This document shows, piece by piece, positions 18,872 to 28,598 of a stretch of 38,490 nucleotides of DNA. The translations under genes and the position numbers were made by a program. Source of the stretch: Gammaproteobacteria bacterium (GTDB lineage Bacteria > Pseudomonadota > Gammaproteobacteria > Arenicellales > Poriferihabitantaceae). Numbering within the stretch: position 1 is the stretch's first letter; the number at the start of each line of letters is the position of its first letter. Location: contig JAPOUQ010000047.1 of the NCBI GenBank assembly GCA_026708585.1, positions 1 through 38,490 on the forward strand, read 5' to 3'. Under the pieces are notes generated by a model. The model did no database searches and was not told the origin of the DNA. It saw only the letters and a program-made list of their open reading frames with translations.

Positions 18872-21800
18872 TTAAGCAGCTTGCACAAGGAATCTGTTTT
18901 CAAAGTAATTGAAAATGACATTGGTTTTCATGTCTAATGCTTCATTATCGAATTTGTCTGCTGGCAGACCCGTTATGTCATCATACAATACATTATAAAT
19001 TCTACTTTTGAGGTCATCACGCGTCGATTCCTTCTGAAAGAGGTCTTGGACGAAATGAATGCGGTCTTCGATGGTCTGCAGCAGATCAATTGATGTCTTT
19101 TTGATTTTTTCAATATCTTGTTTGGTTAGGTCTTCATGTTGCGTAAGCAAATCAAAAATTGGCTTTTGTTCTGCCGTCAGACCTAACTTGACGTGTGCGC
19201 GCTCGGCCTTTTCCATTTGGACTGTCAGGCACATCAAAGCCTCAAAGGTTGCCTCAATCGTGTTCCTGTCTTTTTCCTTGTTATAGTCACATACGATTTG
19301 GTCAAAGCGCCCTCGGAAATCAATCAAAGTCGGATTCATCTCGAGCATCTTGATAAGACGCACTTCCAACACCGACCGTATGTCCTGTACGTCACTTGCC
19401 TTACGATCGCTGTTAGCAAATTCTCTACGTAGCAAGTCGAAATTGACCTCTGAAATATCGAAAATGCATTCATCACCATTGTCTGATATGACATCAATGG
19501 CATCGGAGACAATCTGATTGAGTTTCTGGATGATTGCGGATGTATTCGCTTTTTGCTTATCGTCCTGTACGGATTGGTAGATGTAATGGATTGCTCGGTA
19601 TGAAGCCTTATAGTGCTCGACACCTTCAAATGTCAGGCAGGACTTGTATTTTCGAAACACAGCACGTGCACTAATCTCAAAGCGTTTCCGTGTCTCATCG
19701 TTTGCCTTGATGATCTCTTTCACTTGCTTGAGTATTTCAAGTTTCTCAAAACCTTCAAATTCATGCAAGATCGTCAAATCAAAACCCTCATCGCTAAGCT
19801 GTTCAGATACGATGGCAATGGCTTCCTGCAACTCTTTCAGTAATGTGTCCTCTGGGTTCAAAGGATCAACCTCTGGTCCTTCAACTTCTGTTAGTGGCTC
19901 ATCGCCTGTATGTCCTGCAAAGGTTGCCAATGCCTTTCGCAAGTGTTTCAAAATGCCGCAATAATCAACGATCAGGCCATTGTTCTTGCCTTCTTTCACA
20001 CGGTTAGCTCGTGCAATCGCCTGCATCAAGGTATGAGCCTGCAATGGTTTGTCGAGATAGAGAGTTGAGAGTGCAGGCACATCAAATCCGGTCAGCCACA
20101 TGGCACAGACAATTACAACACGAAACGGGTGCTCATCTCGCTTGAATGCCTTTTCAATATCAAGATGACTTGTAACTCCACGTCCGCCAGTGGTTTCAGT
20201 TACCGTGAACCCATCTTTCATCCGCTTTCGGTGCGGTACGATGTCAAGACCCCAATCACGGAACTTCCGCACCTCATTTTGTTCATCGCTGACTACGACG
20301 GCCATCTTGGTCGTGCGCATCCACACAAGCTTCTGCTCAAGTGCCGCTTTTTCTAGATCGTCAGCAGTAGACTTCATATCGCTTTCAAGTGTCATGATAC
20401 TTTCAGCCCAAGCCTCCTGAATGTAATTGTACATTCGCACAGCAGTGATCTTATCTATGGCAATAAACATGGCCTTGCCACTTTCCCAATTGGTGGAATA
20501 GTGTTGCACAAAATCTGTCGCCACATGCTTAAGCCGTGTCTCGGCTGTCACGACATGATATTCGCGCTTAAGATCATCCTGCAGCTTCGCTTCGACATCC
20601 GGATCATCAACCTCTGCCTCGGCGATTGCTTCGGCCAACCTTTCGTTCAATCCATTGCCAGAGATATTCAACTTGTCGCCGCGCGCATCGTAATAGAGCG
20701 GTAAGGTCGCGCCATCTTCTATTGCGTGTCGAAAATCATAGGTGGAAAGATAACCGCCAAAGACCTGCTTGGTCACTTCGTAATTGTCAAACAGCGGTGT
20801 GCCCGTAAAGCCGATAAAACTGGCGTTGGGCAACGCCTTGCGCATATTGAGTGCTAGTGTTCCATACTGAGTACGGTGGGCTTCATCCGTCACTACAATG
20901 ATATTGTCACGTTCAGAATAAACACCGCCTTCAGCCTCAGCTTCAGTGAACTTTTGGATCATCGTGAAGATGACTTTCTTTTGTTGGCTAAGCAATTCAC
21001 GTAAGTCTTTAGCAGAGCTAGCACGGCATGGGTCTTTATCATTATTTGCAAGACCTACACTTACAAAGGTTTGGTAGATTTGCCTGTCTAAATCCGTGCG
21101 GTCGGTCACTATCAGAAAAGTGTAATGTCCGCCTAATTTGCGATGCACTTTACGAGCAAGAAAAGCCATCGAGAAGGATTTACCGGATCCTTGCGTATGC
21201 CAGAACACACCTAAACGTCCGTCCAACTTATTACGGTTATCAATCGCTTCGATGGCACGGTTCACGCCTAGGAATTGATGGTTTTTGGCTAGGATTTTAG
21301 ACCGACCGTTCGCGGTATCTGCGAATAAAATATAGTTCTCGAATACATCCAGAAAACGGCGTTTGTCGAAGACGATCTTTAATAGCGCCTCCATCGACAG
21401 CAAATCACCGCGCTTGATGGTTTCACCATCTGTTAGCCATTCGGCGAAATGTTCAAACTCGGCATTGATGGATCCCATTCGGGCCTTTTCACCATTACCC
21501 AACACCACAAGTGCATTGAAATGGAATAAGTGTGGGATCGTATCCTTATAGTCACTGAGGTTCCCATCATAAGCACGGTGCAGGTTTTTATCCGGGCGTT
21601 TCAGTTCGCAAAACATCAACGGTAGGCCATTGACGAAACCAACCATATCAGTCCTTTCTCTGTGAGCATGGCCGCTCACCCATAATTCACGTACAGCTAG
21701 GAAGTCATTCGCCTCGGAATCATCAAAATCAAACACTCGCAGGCGTTCAATTGTCTGCTCACCATCCTCTTGTTGGAATTTTACCTTAACTCCCGAGATC

Positions 21801-22093
21801 AGTAGTTCATGTTTCTCTTGATTGATGCGGACGAGCGACTGAGAACCGAAGACAGACGTGATTTCCCTGTGTGCGCGATCATAGACATTGTCGGGCAGAC
21901 CGGGGTTCAGGCGTTTGAGAGCTGCCATTAGATCGCGAGTTAGAACCACTTCACGATCAGAAGACCGTCCCAAAAGACTATCCGGTCCAAAATTTTCGTG
22001 ATTCCAAGCCATGACCACACGCCAACCATGGGTATTGGCTAAATAATCCGCCATGGTTTTTTGGACTAATTTGTCTTCAGTAAATTCATTCAT
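18872..22093 (-). CDS. hsdR: Type I restriction endonuclease subunit R
   Basis: A 1073-residue motor and nuclease subunit that translocates DNA from unmethylated sites and cleaves it. The N-terminal nuclease has Asp149 and Glu163-x-Lys165 in DMVGFVNGLPLMFCELKRP. The SF2 helicase follows: Walker A TQGSGKS (300-306), VTDEAHRTQYG with DEAH at 403-406, FTGTPL, and later AIARANRV. A long C-terminal helical region binds the methylase core. No stop or frameshift interrupts it, so it appears intact. It is the last gene of hsdM-hsdS-hsdR, 28 nt after hsdS. A GGAG lies about 12 nt before the ATG. Confidence 0.96.
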   Translation of the reverse strand: MNEFTEDKLVQKTMADYLANTHGWRVVMAWNHENFGPDSLLGRSSDREVVLTRDLMAALKRLNPGLPDNVYDRAHREITSVFGSQSLVRINQEKHELLISGVKVKFQQEDGEQTIERLRVFDFDDSEANDFLAVRELWVSGHAHRERTDMVGFVNGLPLMFCELKRPDKNLHRAYDGNLSDYKDTIPHLFHFNALVVLGNGEKARMGSINAEFEHFAEWLTDGETIKRGDLLSMEALLKIVFDKRRFLDVFENYILFADTANGRSKILAKNHQFLGVNRAIEAIDNRNKLDGRLGVFWHTQGSGKSFSMAFLARKVHRKLGGHYTFLIVTDRTDLDRQIYQTFVSVGLANNDKDPCRASSAKDLRELLSQQKKVIFTMIQKFTEAEAEGGVYSERDNIIVVTDEAHRTQYGTLALNMRKALPNASFIGFTGTPLFDNYEVTKQVFGGYLSTYDFRHAIEDGATLPLYYDARGDKLNISGNGLNERLAEAIAEAEVDDPDVEAKLQDDLKREYHVVTAETRLKHVATDFVQHYSTNWESGKAMFIAIDKITAVRMYNYIQEAWAESIMTLESDMKSTADDLEKAALEQKLVWMRTTKMAVVVSDEQNEVRKFRDWGLDIVPHRKRMKDGFTVTETTGGRGVTSHLDIEKAFKRDEHPFRVVIVCAMWLTGFDVPALSTLYLDKPLQAHTLMQAIARANRVKEGKNNGLIVDYCGILKHLRKALATFAGHTGDEPLTEVEGPEVDPLNPEDTLLKELQEAIAIVSEQLSDEGFDLTILHEFEGFEKLEILKQVKEIIKANDETRKRFEISARAVFRKYKSCLTFEGVEHYKASYRAIHYIYQSVQDDKQKANTSAIIQKLNQIVSDAIDVISDNGDECIFDISEVNFDLLRREFANSDRKASDVQDIRSVLEVRLIKMLEMNPTLIDFRGRFDQIVCDYNKEKDRNTIEATFEALMCLTVQMEKAERAHVKLGLTAEQKPIFDLLTQHEDLTKQDIEKIKKTSIDLLQTIEDRIHFVQDLFQKESTRDDLKSRIYNVLYDDITGLPADKFDNEALDMKTNVIFNYFENRFLVQAA

Positions 22094-22121
22094 ATCATCA
22101 TCTTACTCCAAAATCCAGACT

Positions 22122-23285
22122 TCACACGGCGATTCTTCCGTCCATAAGACGCGGTAGAAGCAGATCCCGAGCTTTGGTGAGAGTTTGGTTTTGTCGCTTT
22201 ATTACCCCAATTTGATCATAGTTTGTCTTCACTACATCCAAAAATGCAGACAGAACTGATGGACTAGGCCAAGTTATCTCAAGACGTTGCAAATCCTTTG
22301 GATACACATGCGGTTGTGCAGCACCCTTTTGCATTGCTCTAATATGACGATGATTATGCGATAGAAGCTGGTGAACGAATGGGAGCTCTTGAGTAGCCTG
22401 CTCTGAAATATATGAACAATCAGATGCCCAGATGTCATGATGGTAAAATCCGATATGCCCAGCGTTAGCCCCTGAAGCGCTGATTGTGATGACGGCTCCT
22501 GAAACATTTGGGGTATCGTGGAAATATGCAGGTTCTAATCCTCCAGCGACTACTGGCACATTCCCCGGATTTACTTTGGCTTTCGTTATGTTTTTGCCTT
22601 TTTTTATTTCAATTTTTTTCCCAAGTTTTGTTTGTTCCCACCCCGCCGGCAAGCCTTTTTCAAATTGGGTTTTTTCATGACCTGGAAAGCGGAAGTGAAC
22701 GAACCATTCGCGATAGATCAGACGGGCCGCCTCTTCCAAGAGTGCGATGCGTCGGCGGTTGTTTTCGATGAGGTTGTCATAGGCGGATAATATCTCTGCA
22801 ATGCGTTTTTGGGTGGGAAGATCAGGTATAGGAATATCGAAGTTTTCTATCATACCCTTGGTTAGAGCCTTTCGTGTTCCTCCACTGCCAGCCAAACAAA
22901 GCATAATGTTTTGCATTTTTGGAGAAACTAAATAATGACCAAGAAAACTGGGACTCAATTTCGCTGGTTTTGTCCTAATAATGGCGACATGCTGATTAAC
23001 TCGCGCAGGCAAAATAGCGACAGGGACTTTGCAGCTTCTAGCAACTGAGTCTCCAGTAATGTTCAACAGAATATCATTCGCTTTCAAAGTCACATTATGC
23101 ATTCTATTAGCTATTTCATGTGTAATGTACACGAGTCCGTTATTTGAAAATTCTGAGTTGTAGACATTTTGGGATCGTATCAAAGCTACACCATAGTCAA
23201 CATAAACAGAAGCACCCCCCCGAGGTGTATTACCACTACCAATTTTGTTACAAAGTTTAGCGAGTTTTTCATTTCTCCAACTCAT
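22122..23285 (-). CDS. hsdS: Type I restriction-modification specificity subunit S
   Basis: A 387-residue DNA-recognition subunit. Two target-recognition domains (about 1-165 and 215-355) are separated by a central helical spacer with LPTQKRIAEILSAYDNLI and a second helical repeat near the C-terminus (VIKRQNQTLTKARDLLLPRL). IPIPDLPTQ closes TRD1. Each TRD should read one half of a bipartite site, which cannot be predicted by eye. The gene overlaps hsdM by 4 nt (ATGA). No second specificity gene or invertible repeats were noticed nearby. Confidence 0.94.
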   Translation of the reverse strand: MSWRNEKLAKLCNKIGSGNTPRGGASVYVDYGVALIRSQNVYNSEFSNNGLVYITHEIANRMHNVTLKANDILLNITGDSVARSCKVPVAILPARVNQHVAIIRTKPAKLSPSFLGHYLVSPKMQNIMLCLAGSGGTRKALTKGMIENFDIPIPDLPTQKRIAEILSAYDNLIENNRRRIALLEEAARLIYREWFVHFRFPGHEKTQFEKGLPAGWEQTKLGKKIEIKKGKNITKAKVNPGNVPVVAGGLEPAYFHDTPNVSGAVITISASGANAGHIGFYHHDIWASDCSYISEQATQELPFVHQLLSHNHRHIRAMQKGAAQPHVYPKDLQRLEITWPSPSVLSAFLDVVKTNYDQIGVIKRQNQTLTKARDLLLPRLMDGRIAV

Positions 23286-25315
23286 ACAACCAACTCATCA
23301 AAATTTTTGGCGATGATGTCAGCCAATCTAGCGGCTTCATCGTTGAGTGCACTCAACTCCTCATGAATAGCTTTGATTGCATGATCAAAATCGAAATTTT
23401 CATCCTCGACCTCTGGAGCTACCCCGACATAGCGTCCTGGAGTCAGGCTATAGTCATGAGCGGACAGTTCATCGTGGTTGACCAGTTTCACCAACCCTTG
23501 AACATCGATCAGCTTACCCTCTGGGAAACGCGACAACAACCAATCCGATTGATCGGCAAAATAGCATAACCGCTTCAATGCCCCAGTGACAGTCAGTTGA
23601 CTATTCGGATCACCTGTCAATGCCTTTCGCGCTTCATCGATCGCCTTGAGATGTTTCTTGCTTTCAAATGCCTTTTCACCAGTAGCCACCACAGCCTCTT
23701 GTGCCTTGGCCAAAAGCTTGGTGATTTGATCAATGTCCTTGACCAAAGTCTTGGCAATATCAGCTACTTTAGTGATCTCGGCCAATGCAGCAGTCAATAC
23801 AACGATATCAAGCTCGGGTTCAGATAGGTTTTTTTCTGAAGTACTAAAATCCTGTACGACTTCTTTCAATTTAGCCTGTGCTGTTTCTAAATCAGCTACG
23901 TCAACATGCTCTTTGAAATATGTTAGCGCAACATCAAACGTTTTGAATAGTTCATCAAAGTTTGCACTCAGAGCCTGCGAACGAGCTGTTGACAAATAAT
24001 CCCTCACCAACTCTGCAAAGTGGTCCTCTCTCCCGCGGTAGAGCCAAACAATGGATGATAGGTTTTTCATCTGCTCAGGTGAGAAGTCACAAACCGCCCG
24101 GGTGACCTTACGGAAAATCTGCCGTGCATCCAGCATCAACACTTTGTCCTTCAGGTGTTGTGGCTTATTGCGATCAAAAAACCACAATTCACAGGGCACG
24201 GTGCGCGTGTAGAAGAAATTACTGCGGATCGCGATCATGATATCCACATCACCCGATTTCACCATTGCCTTGCGCATATCGGCCTCTTTGCCGCCAGCCG
24301 ATGACGCTTGTGATGACATCACGACCCCCGCACGACCTGTATCCGATAGGTAAGAGTGAAAAAATGATATCCAGATATAGTTGCCATTGGAAACCTTGCC
24401 TGAATTGTTAACTCCGGGAAGACCAAAAAACAGGCGTTTATCGTCCTTTACCTTTTCGGCATCGATTTCATCTACATTGAAAGGGGGATTGGCCATAACA
24501 AAATCGAACGGGCCTTGATCTGCGTGTGGATCTTCATAATAACTGATGGCTTTTTGGATATTGCCTTCAAGACCATGCACCGCTAAATTCATCTTCGCAA
24601 GGCGAAGTGTGGTTGGGTTCTTCTCCATACCATAGAAAGTCACGCGCTCATTCGGATTGGCTTTCATGTTCTCAATAAAATGTGCCGACTGCACGAACAT
24701 GCCACCCGAGCCACAAGCGGGGTCAATAATCTTTCCCTGCTTCGGTTCGATAACATTCACGATGGTTTGCACAATAGACGGCGGGGTGAAAAATTCACCG
24801 CCATCATGTGCTTTCTCGTCCGCAAATTGGGTCAGAAAATACTCATAAATACGACCGAAGACATCGCCATCTGCTTTCTTGAGTGCTGGATCAGCAAAGA
24901 TGCGTAGGACTTGACGCAGTACGCCATCATCCAGCTCTTCATATTCCTGTTTGGGCAATGTACCCTCTAGGCTTTCATAATCGTCTTCGATGCTCTCCAT
25001 GGCATGGATTAAAGCTCTTGCGGTGCTTTTACCTTCTGGCAAGCTGACGAGGTACTCAAACTGTGCTTCTGGTCTCAAAAAAATCGCACTACGTGCCGAG
25101 AAGTCTTCCTTCTTGAGAGGACGAGGCTTACCCTGACGGATGGGCAAAGTTGGTTTGATCTCATCCCGTGCGGTCTGAAAACGCGAATAAGCATGACGCA
25201 AGAAGATCAGTCCCATAACAGGGATGAAGTATTCATTACTCGCGAAGTTGGAATTCGCCCGTAACGTGTCAGCAGAACCCCATAGTTTCTTCTCAATCTC
25301 ACCTATATGTTCCAA
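23282..25315 (-). CDS. hsdM: Type I restriction-modification DNA methyltransferase subunit M
   Basis: A 677-residue N6-adenine methyltransferase. An N-terminal helical domain (with YFIPVMGLIFLRHA) precedes the catalytic Rossmann fold. The SAM-binding motif is DPACGSGGM (198-206), and the catalytic NPPF is at 276-279 in FVMANPPFN. GGEFFTPPSIV is the usual lead-in. Residues about 400-600 form a long, largely helical extension that makes the protein longer than EcoKI-type M subunits. The start is TTG at 25315, because an in-frame stop lies just upstream and no earlier ATG exists; AGAGG is placed about 6 nt before it. It is the first gene of the operon. Confidence 0.96.
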   Translation of the reverse strand: MEHIGEIEKKLWGSADTLRANSNFASNEYFIPVMGLIFLRHAYSRFQTARDEIKPTLPIRQGKPRPLKKEDFSARSAIFLRPEAQFEYLVSLPEGKSTARALIHAMESIEDDYESLEGTLPKQEYEELDDGVLRQVLRIFADPALKKADGDVFGRIYEYFLTQFADEKAHDGGEFFTPPSIVQTIVNVIEPKQGKIIDPACGSGGMFVQSAHFIENMKANPNERVTFYGMEKNPTTLRLAKMNLAVHGLEGNIQKAISYYEDPHADQGPFDFVMANPPFNVDEIDAEKVKDDKRLFFGLPGVNNSGKVSNGNYIWISFFHSYLSDTGRAGVVMSSQASSAGGKEADMRKAMVKSGDVDIMIAIRSNFFYTRTVPCELWFFDRNKPQHLKDKVLMLDARQIFRKVTRAVCDFSPEQMKNLSSIVWLYRGREDHFAELVRDYLSTARSQALSANFDELFKTFDVALTYFKEHVDVADLETAQAKLKEVVQDFSTSEKNLSEPELDIVVLTAALAEITKVADIAKTLVKDIDQITKLLAKAQEAVVATGEKAFESKKHLKAIDEARKALTGDPNSQLTVTGALKRLCYFADQSDWLLSRFPEGKLIDVQGLVKLVNHDELSAHDYSLTPGRYVGVAPEVEDENFDFDHAIKAIHEELSALNDEAARLADIIAKNFDELVV

Positions 25316-25934
25316 CGGCTGCCTCTTTGATGATCAAATTTAGTTTCTACCAGAAATATCTTCAAATGGAAATTATACTTGGTAAGGTGACCCCTACTCC
25401 ATAAATAGAAAATCCGAAAGTACTCTAAATGCCATATAGCTGGGTTTTCGGAGGGTCTGTAGAATCCCAATGGGTGATAATTTATCAAAGGGCGAAACCA
25501 ACTGTGCATATGATTTGCACCGAATACCGAGCACTCTATTTTAAGGATTAGTGATAATGATCACTTCTTCATGCTATGACCTGCCTACACGATCCATAGA
25601 ACTCGTTCATATCTCGACCGGATAGTGCGTGAAAAAATGCTTCTTTCTGTAGACAACAAAACCAGTATAATGTTTGGAATACTCGTTCTGGACAAAACAA
25701 TCAAACTATTCGTTCATCTGCTCGGACCGAAAAACGAAAACTGAAGCTTTGCATTGGAATATATTTCTGGCATGATCAATCCCAAGGCGATGTTATTTTT
25801 AGAGTTTAACACTCCCCAAAAACCCACCTAATGCCTTGTGCACAGCATATTGTTAGTGATACAAGATAATCAAATGTGAGATTCTTCGAAATGACATTAT
25901 TTTTGTATGTTCTGCAACACCTTTTCCACGTTTG
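25316..25934. promoter_or_regulatory. Divergent intergenic region between the RM operon and the PHP-ABC operon
   Basis: About 0.62 kb without a supported gene, separating two divergent defence operons, so both promoters should be here. It contains the 16-bp palindrome AGTGAT-AATG-ATCACT (25550-25565), a further AGTGAT half-site at 25855-25860, and a looser repeat GTGCA-N7-TGCAC (25504-25520). These could be operator sites. No clear promoter boxes were assigned. Confidence 0.45.
25550..25565. promoter_or_regulatory. Candidate operator palindrome
   Basis: AGTGAT-AATG-ATCACT is a perfect 6-bp inverted repeat with a 4-base spacer. It lies about 235 bp upstream of hsdM and 370 bp upstream of the PHP-ABC gene. 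No controller protein gene is seen next to it. Confidence 0.3.
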
Positions 25935-28598
25935 ATGATGCAACTGTCGACTGATAATAAGAGTTCCACAGCCTTGACAGCCGACTCGCTATTCGATCAT
26001 GGGAGTTGTTGGCTACAGTCAGATTTCCACCTGCATACCCGTGCTGATAAAGAATTCAATTACCAGGGGAAAGATAATGATTATCTGAACCAATATGTGA
26101 ATGCATTGAGAACTGCTGAAATTCGGATTGGCATCATTGCGAACCATAACAAGTTTGATTTGTCTGAATTCAAGGAGTTGAGGAAGAAGGCCAGAAAATC
26201 AAGTATTGGCCTGCTCCCTGGAATCGAACTGTCGATAAATGATGGCCGGGCAGGAGTGCATACTCTGGTAGTATTTTCGGACGAATGGATAAATGGACAA
26301 ACCAACTACATAGACGCATTCTTGAATTCAACGTTTGCCGGCAAAGCAAATTATCAAAATGAAAATGCTCGCTCCAACCATAATATTGTTGCCACGGTGC
26401 AAGAGCTTGACAAATTTGATAAAGACTATTTTTTTATTTTTGCCCATGTTGAATCGAACAATGGTTTGTGGGGGGGACTATCCCCAGGCCGAGTCAAAGA
26501 TTTATTTGATAATGCCTCGGTACGAAGAAGAGTTCTTGCATTTCAGAAGGTTCGCACTAGGGACACGCAAAATAAGATATGTCAAATCTTAGGACCGTTA
26601 TATCCTGCCGAAGTCGAAGGCTGTGACCCAAAGAAACTGGATGATATTTTGACCAGAAAATGCACCAGCTTCCTCAAGTTGGGAAACTTCAGTTTTGAAG
26701 CCGTAAAATTTGCTCTCTTAGACCACACTTTTCGAGTGCGAAAAGAATTGCCAGAATATTCTCACTCATACATTCGCAAAGTTAGTTTTGAAGGAACGGG
26801 CAGTTTGGGCGGCACTGAGATCTGTTTATCACCGGAACTCAATACTTTAATTGGTATTCGAGGAGGTGGAAAATCCTCTGTTTTGGAAGGTATTCGCTAT
26901 GCCCTTGATATTCAGTTGGGCGATAAATCTATCGATTCCGACTACAAGGAAAGTCTGGTCAAGCATCTATTGCAAAGTGGTGGCAAAATAACAATTGACG
27001 CAATTGACCGACGAAATCAGCACTATCAAATCAGGCGCATTCTCGGACATCGACCTGACGTGTATGTCAACGGGCAATTACAACCAGGGGTATCGATTCG
27101 GGAAACCATTTTGTATCAACCCATTTATTTCGGACAAAACGATTTGTCATGTAGGGGGGAAGGGTTCGAAAAAGATCTGATTGAAAAGTTGATCGGCGAA
27201 GCTTTGACTTCTATTCGGCAAAACATCCAGCAAGCTCAAAAGCGTGTGATTGATGCCATCGGCCAAATAAAACAATTGGAGCGCGCATCTTTTGAACATG
27301 AGGAATGGGAAGAAAAGAAAAAGGATGCCGAGTTCAAGATGAATTTTTATCGGCAGCACGGCATTGAATCCAAACTAAAAAAACAGGTCGACTTTGATAA
27401 AGATGAACGCAAAGTTGTGCAAGTTATCCGCCAAGCAAAAAGTTATCTAACCGAATTAGATAACTTTATTGTTACTTTTGAAGATGAGTTAAACAATCAG
27501 ACATCATATAAATCGGACCAAAATCAATCCTTTTTCAATGACTTTTTTTCTACCTACCAGCATTTGCTCGACAGTTTTGATGAGATAAAGAAAATATCTG
27601 TCATCAGTAAGGAAACCGTCAGTAATTTGGAACAAAAACTCGACAGTTTTCAACATCAGAAGAGTCGCCTTAAAGAAGAGTTTGCACAAATTGAACGAAA
27701 TATAGTTGGAGAGATCAAGCAAGCGAATACAGGAGCAATTAGTCTGGAAGAGTTCAAACAGGTTAAATCCGTATTGGATCAATCAGAACAAATGCTTGCC
27801 TTGCTAGCAAAAAGACAAGAGAAATATAGCGATTTTTACAGCAATCTTGAGGTAGAACTTTCTCATCTTGAAGGCTTGTGGCTTGAAGAGTATCGCACTA
27901 TCGAGAACGTGTTGGATAAAGTTAATCAAGTGAACTCACCATTGAAAATAGAACCGAAATTCATGGCAAATAAAGACGCCATGCTTAATCATATTAAGGG
28001 CTTATTTCGAGGAAGCAATATTCGTGAAGCTAAGTTACAGCAACTAGTGAATAATTACAAAGATTTTGGTTCAGTATGGAAAAATAAAGACCGGCTGCAG
28101 CAATCATTTGATGGGGCGTTCGAAAATTTCTGGCAACACTTTGAAAATAATCTGGAAGAACTTTTGACTTGGCAGGTTCCGAATGACTTCAAAATTCGTT
28201 ATCACGGCGAGACTATTTCTCATCATTCTCTCGGGCAAAGAGCTTCTGCATTAATGCTGTTTATATTGAGTCAAAAAGAAAATGATGTTGTTATTGTTGA
28301 TCAACCAGAGGATGATTTGGATAATCAGACAATTTATAACGATATCATCCTGCTTATTCGTCAATTAAAGCCTAATACACAATTTGTTTTTGCTACTCAT
28401 AATGCCAACATACCTGTGCTTGGTGATGCGGATCAAGTCATCGCTTGTAAATATCAGGATAATCATGTTGGTATATTTTCAGGAAGTATAGACGGTTCGG
28501 GAATACAACAGTGTATCGTTGATATTATGGAAGGAGGCAAAGTAGCCTTCAAGAAACGTAAAGATATATACAAAACATGGAAACCGAGGAGCTTTTAA
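25935..28598 (+). CDS. PHP phosphoesterase-ABC/SMC-like ATPase fusion (TrlF-like), candidate defence gene
   Basis: A protein of about 887 residues. An N-terminal PHP metallo-phosphoesterase domain (about 25-260) carries SDFHLHT (HxH, about 30-35), IIANHN, LLPGIELS and FIFAHVE, which are the metal-binding set. An ABC/SMC-type ATPase follows: Walker A GIRGGGKSS (about 307-315), a long central coiled coil (about 415-660), an ABC-signature-like SLGQRASALM, Walker B VVIVDQPEDDLDN (about 784-797) and an H-loop FATHNAN. This architecture resembles proteins annotated as TrlF-family AAA-like ATPases. It suggests ATP-gated nucleic-acid cleavage or phosphate removal, which is inferred. ATGs at 25935 and 25938 or the TTG at 25932 could be the start, and no ribosome-binding site is clear. 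The next gene overlaps it. Confidence 0.85.
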   Translation: MMQLSTDNKSSTALTADSLFDHGSCWLQSDFHLHTRADKEFNYQGKDNDYLNQYVNALRTAEIRIGIIANHNKFDLSEFKELRKKARKSSIGLLPGIELSINDGRAGVHTLVVFSDEWINGQTNYIDAFLNSTFAGKANYQNENARSNHNIVATVQELDKFDKDYFFIFAHVESNNGLWGGLSPGRVKDLFDNASVRRRVLAFQKVRTRDTQNKICQILGPLYPAEVEGCDPKKLDDILTRKCTSFLKLGNFSFEAVKFALLDHTFRVRKELPEYSHSYIRKVSFEGTGSLGGTEICLSPELNTLIGIRGGGKSSVLEGIRYALDIQLGDKSIDSDYKESLVKHLLQSGGKITIDAIDRRNQHYQIRRILGHRPDVYVNGQLQPGVSIRETILYQPIYFGQNDLSCRGEGFEKDLIEKLIGEALTSIRQNIQQAQKRVIDAIGQIKQLERASFEHEEWEEKKKDAEFKMNFYRQHGIESKLKKQVDFDKDERKVVQVIRQAKSYLTELDNFIVTFEDELNNQTSYKSDQNQSFFNDFFSTYQHLLDSFDEIKKISVISKETVSNLEQKLDSFQHQKSRLKEEFAQIERNIVGEIKQANTGAISLEEFKQVKSVLDQSEQMLALLAKRQEKYSDFYSNLEVELSHLEGLWLEEYRTIENVLDKVNQVNSPLKIEPKFMANKDAMLNHIKGLFRGSNIREAKLQQLVNNYKDFGSVWKNKDRLQQSFDGAFENFWQHFENNLEELLTWQVPNDFKIRYHGETISHHSLGQRASALMLFILSQKENDVVIVDQPEDDLDNQTIYNDIILLIRQLKPNTQFVFATHNANIPVLGDADQVIACKYQDNHVGIFSGSIDGSGIQQCIVDIMEGGKVAFKKRKDIYKTWKPRSF

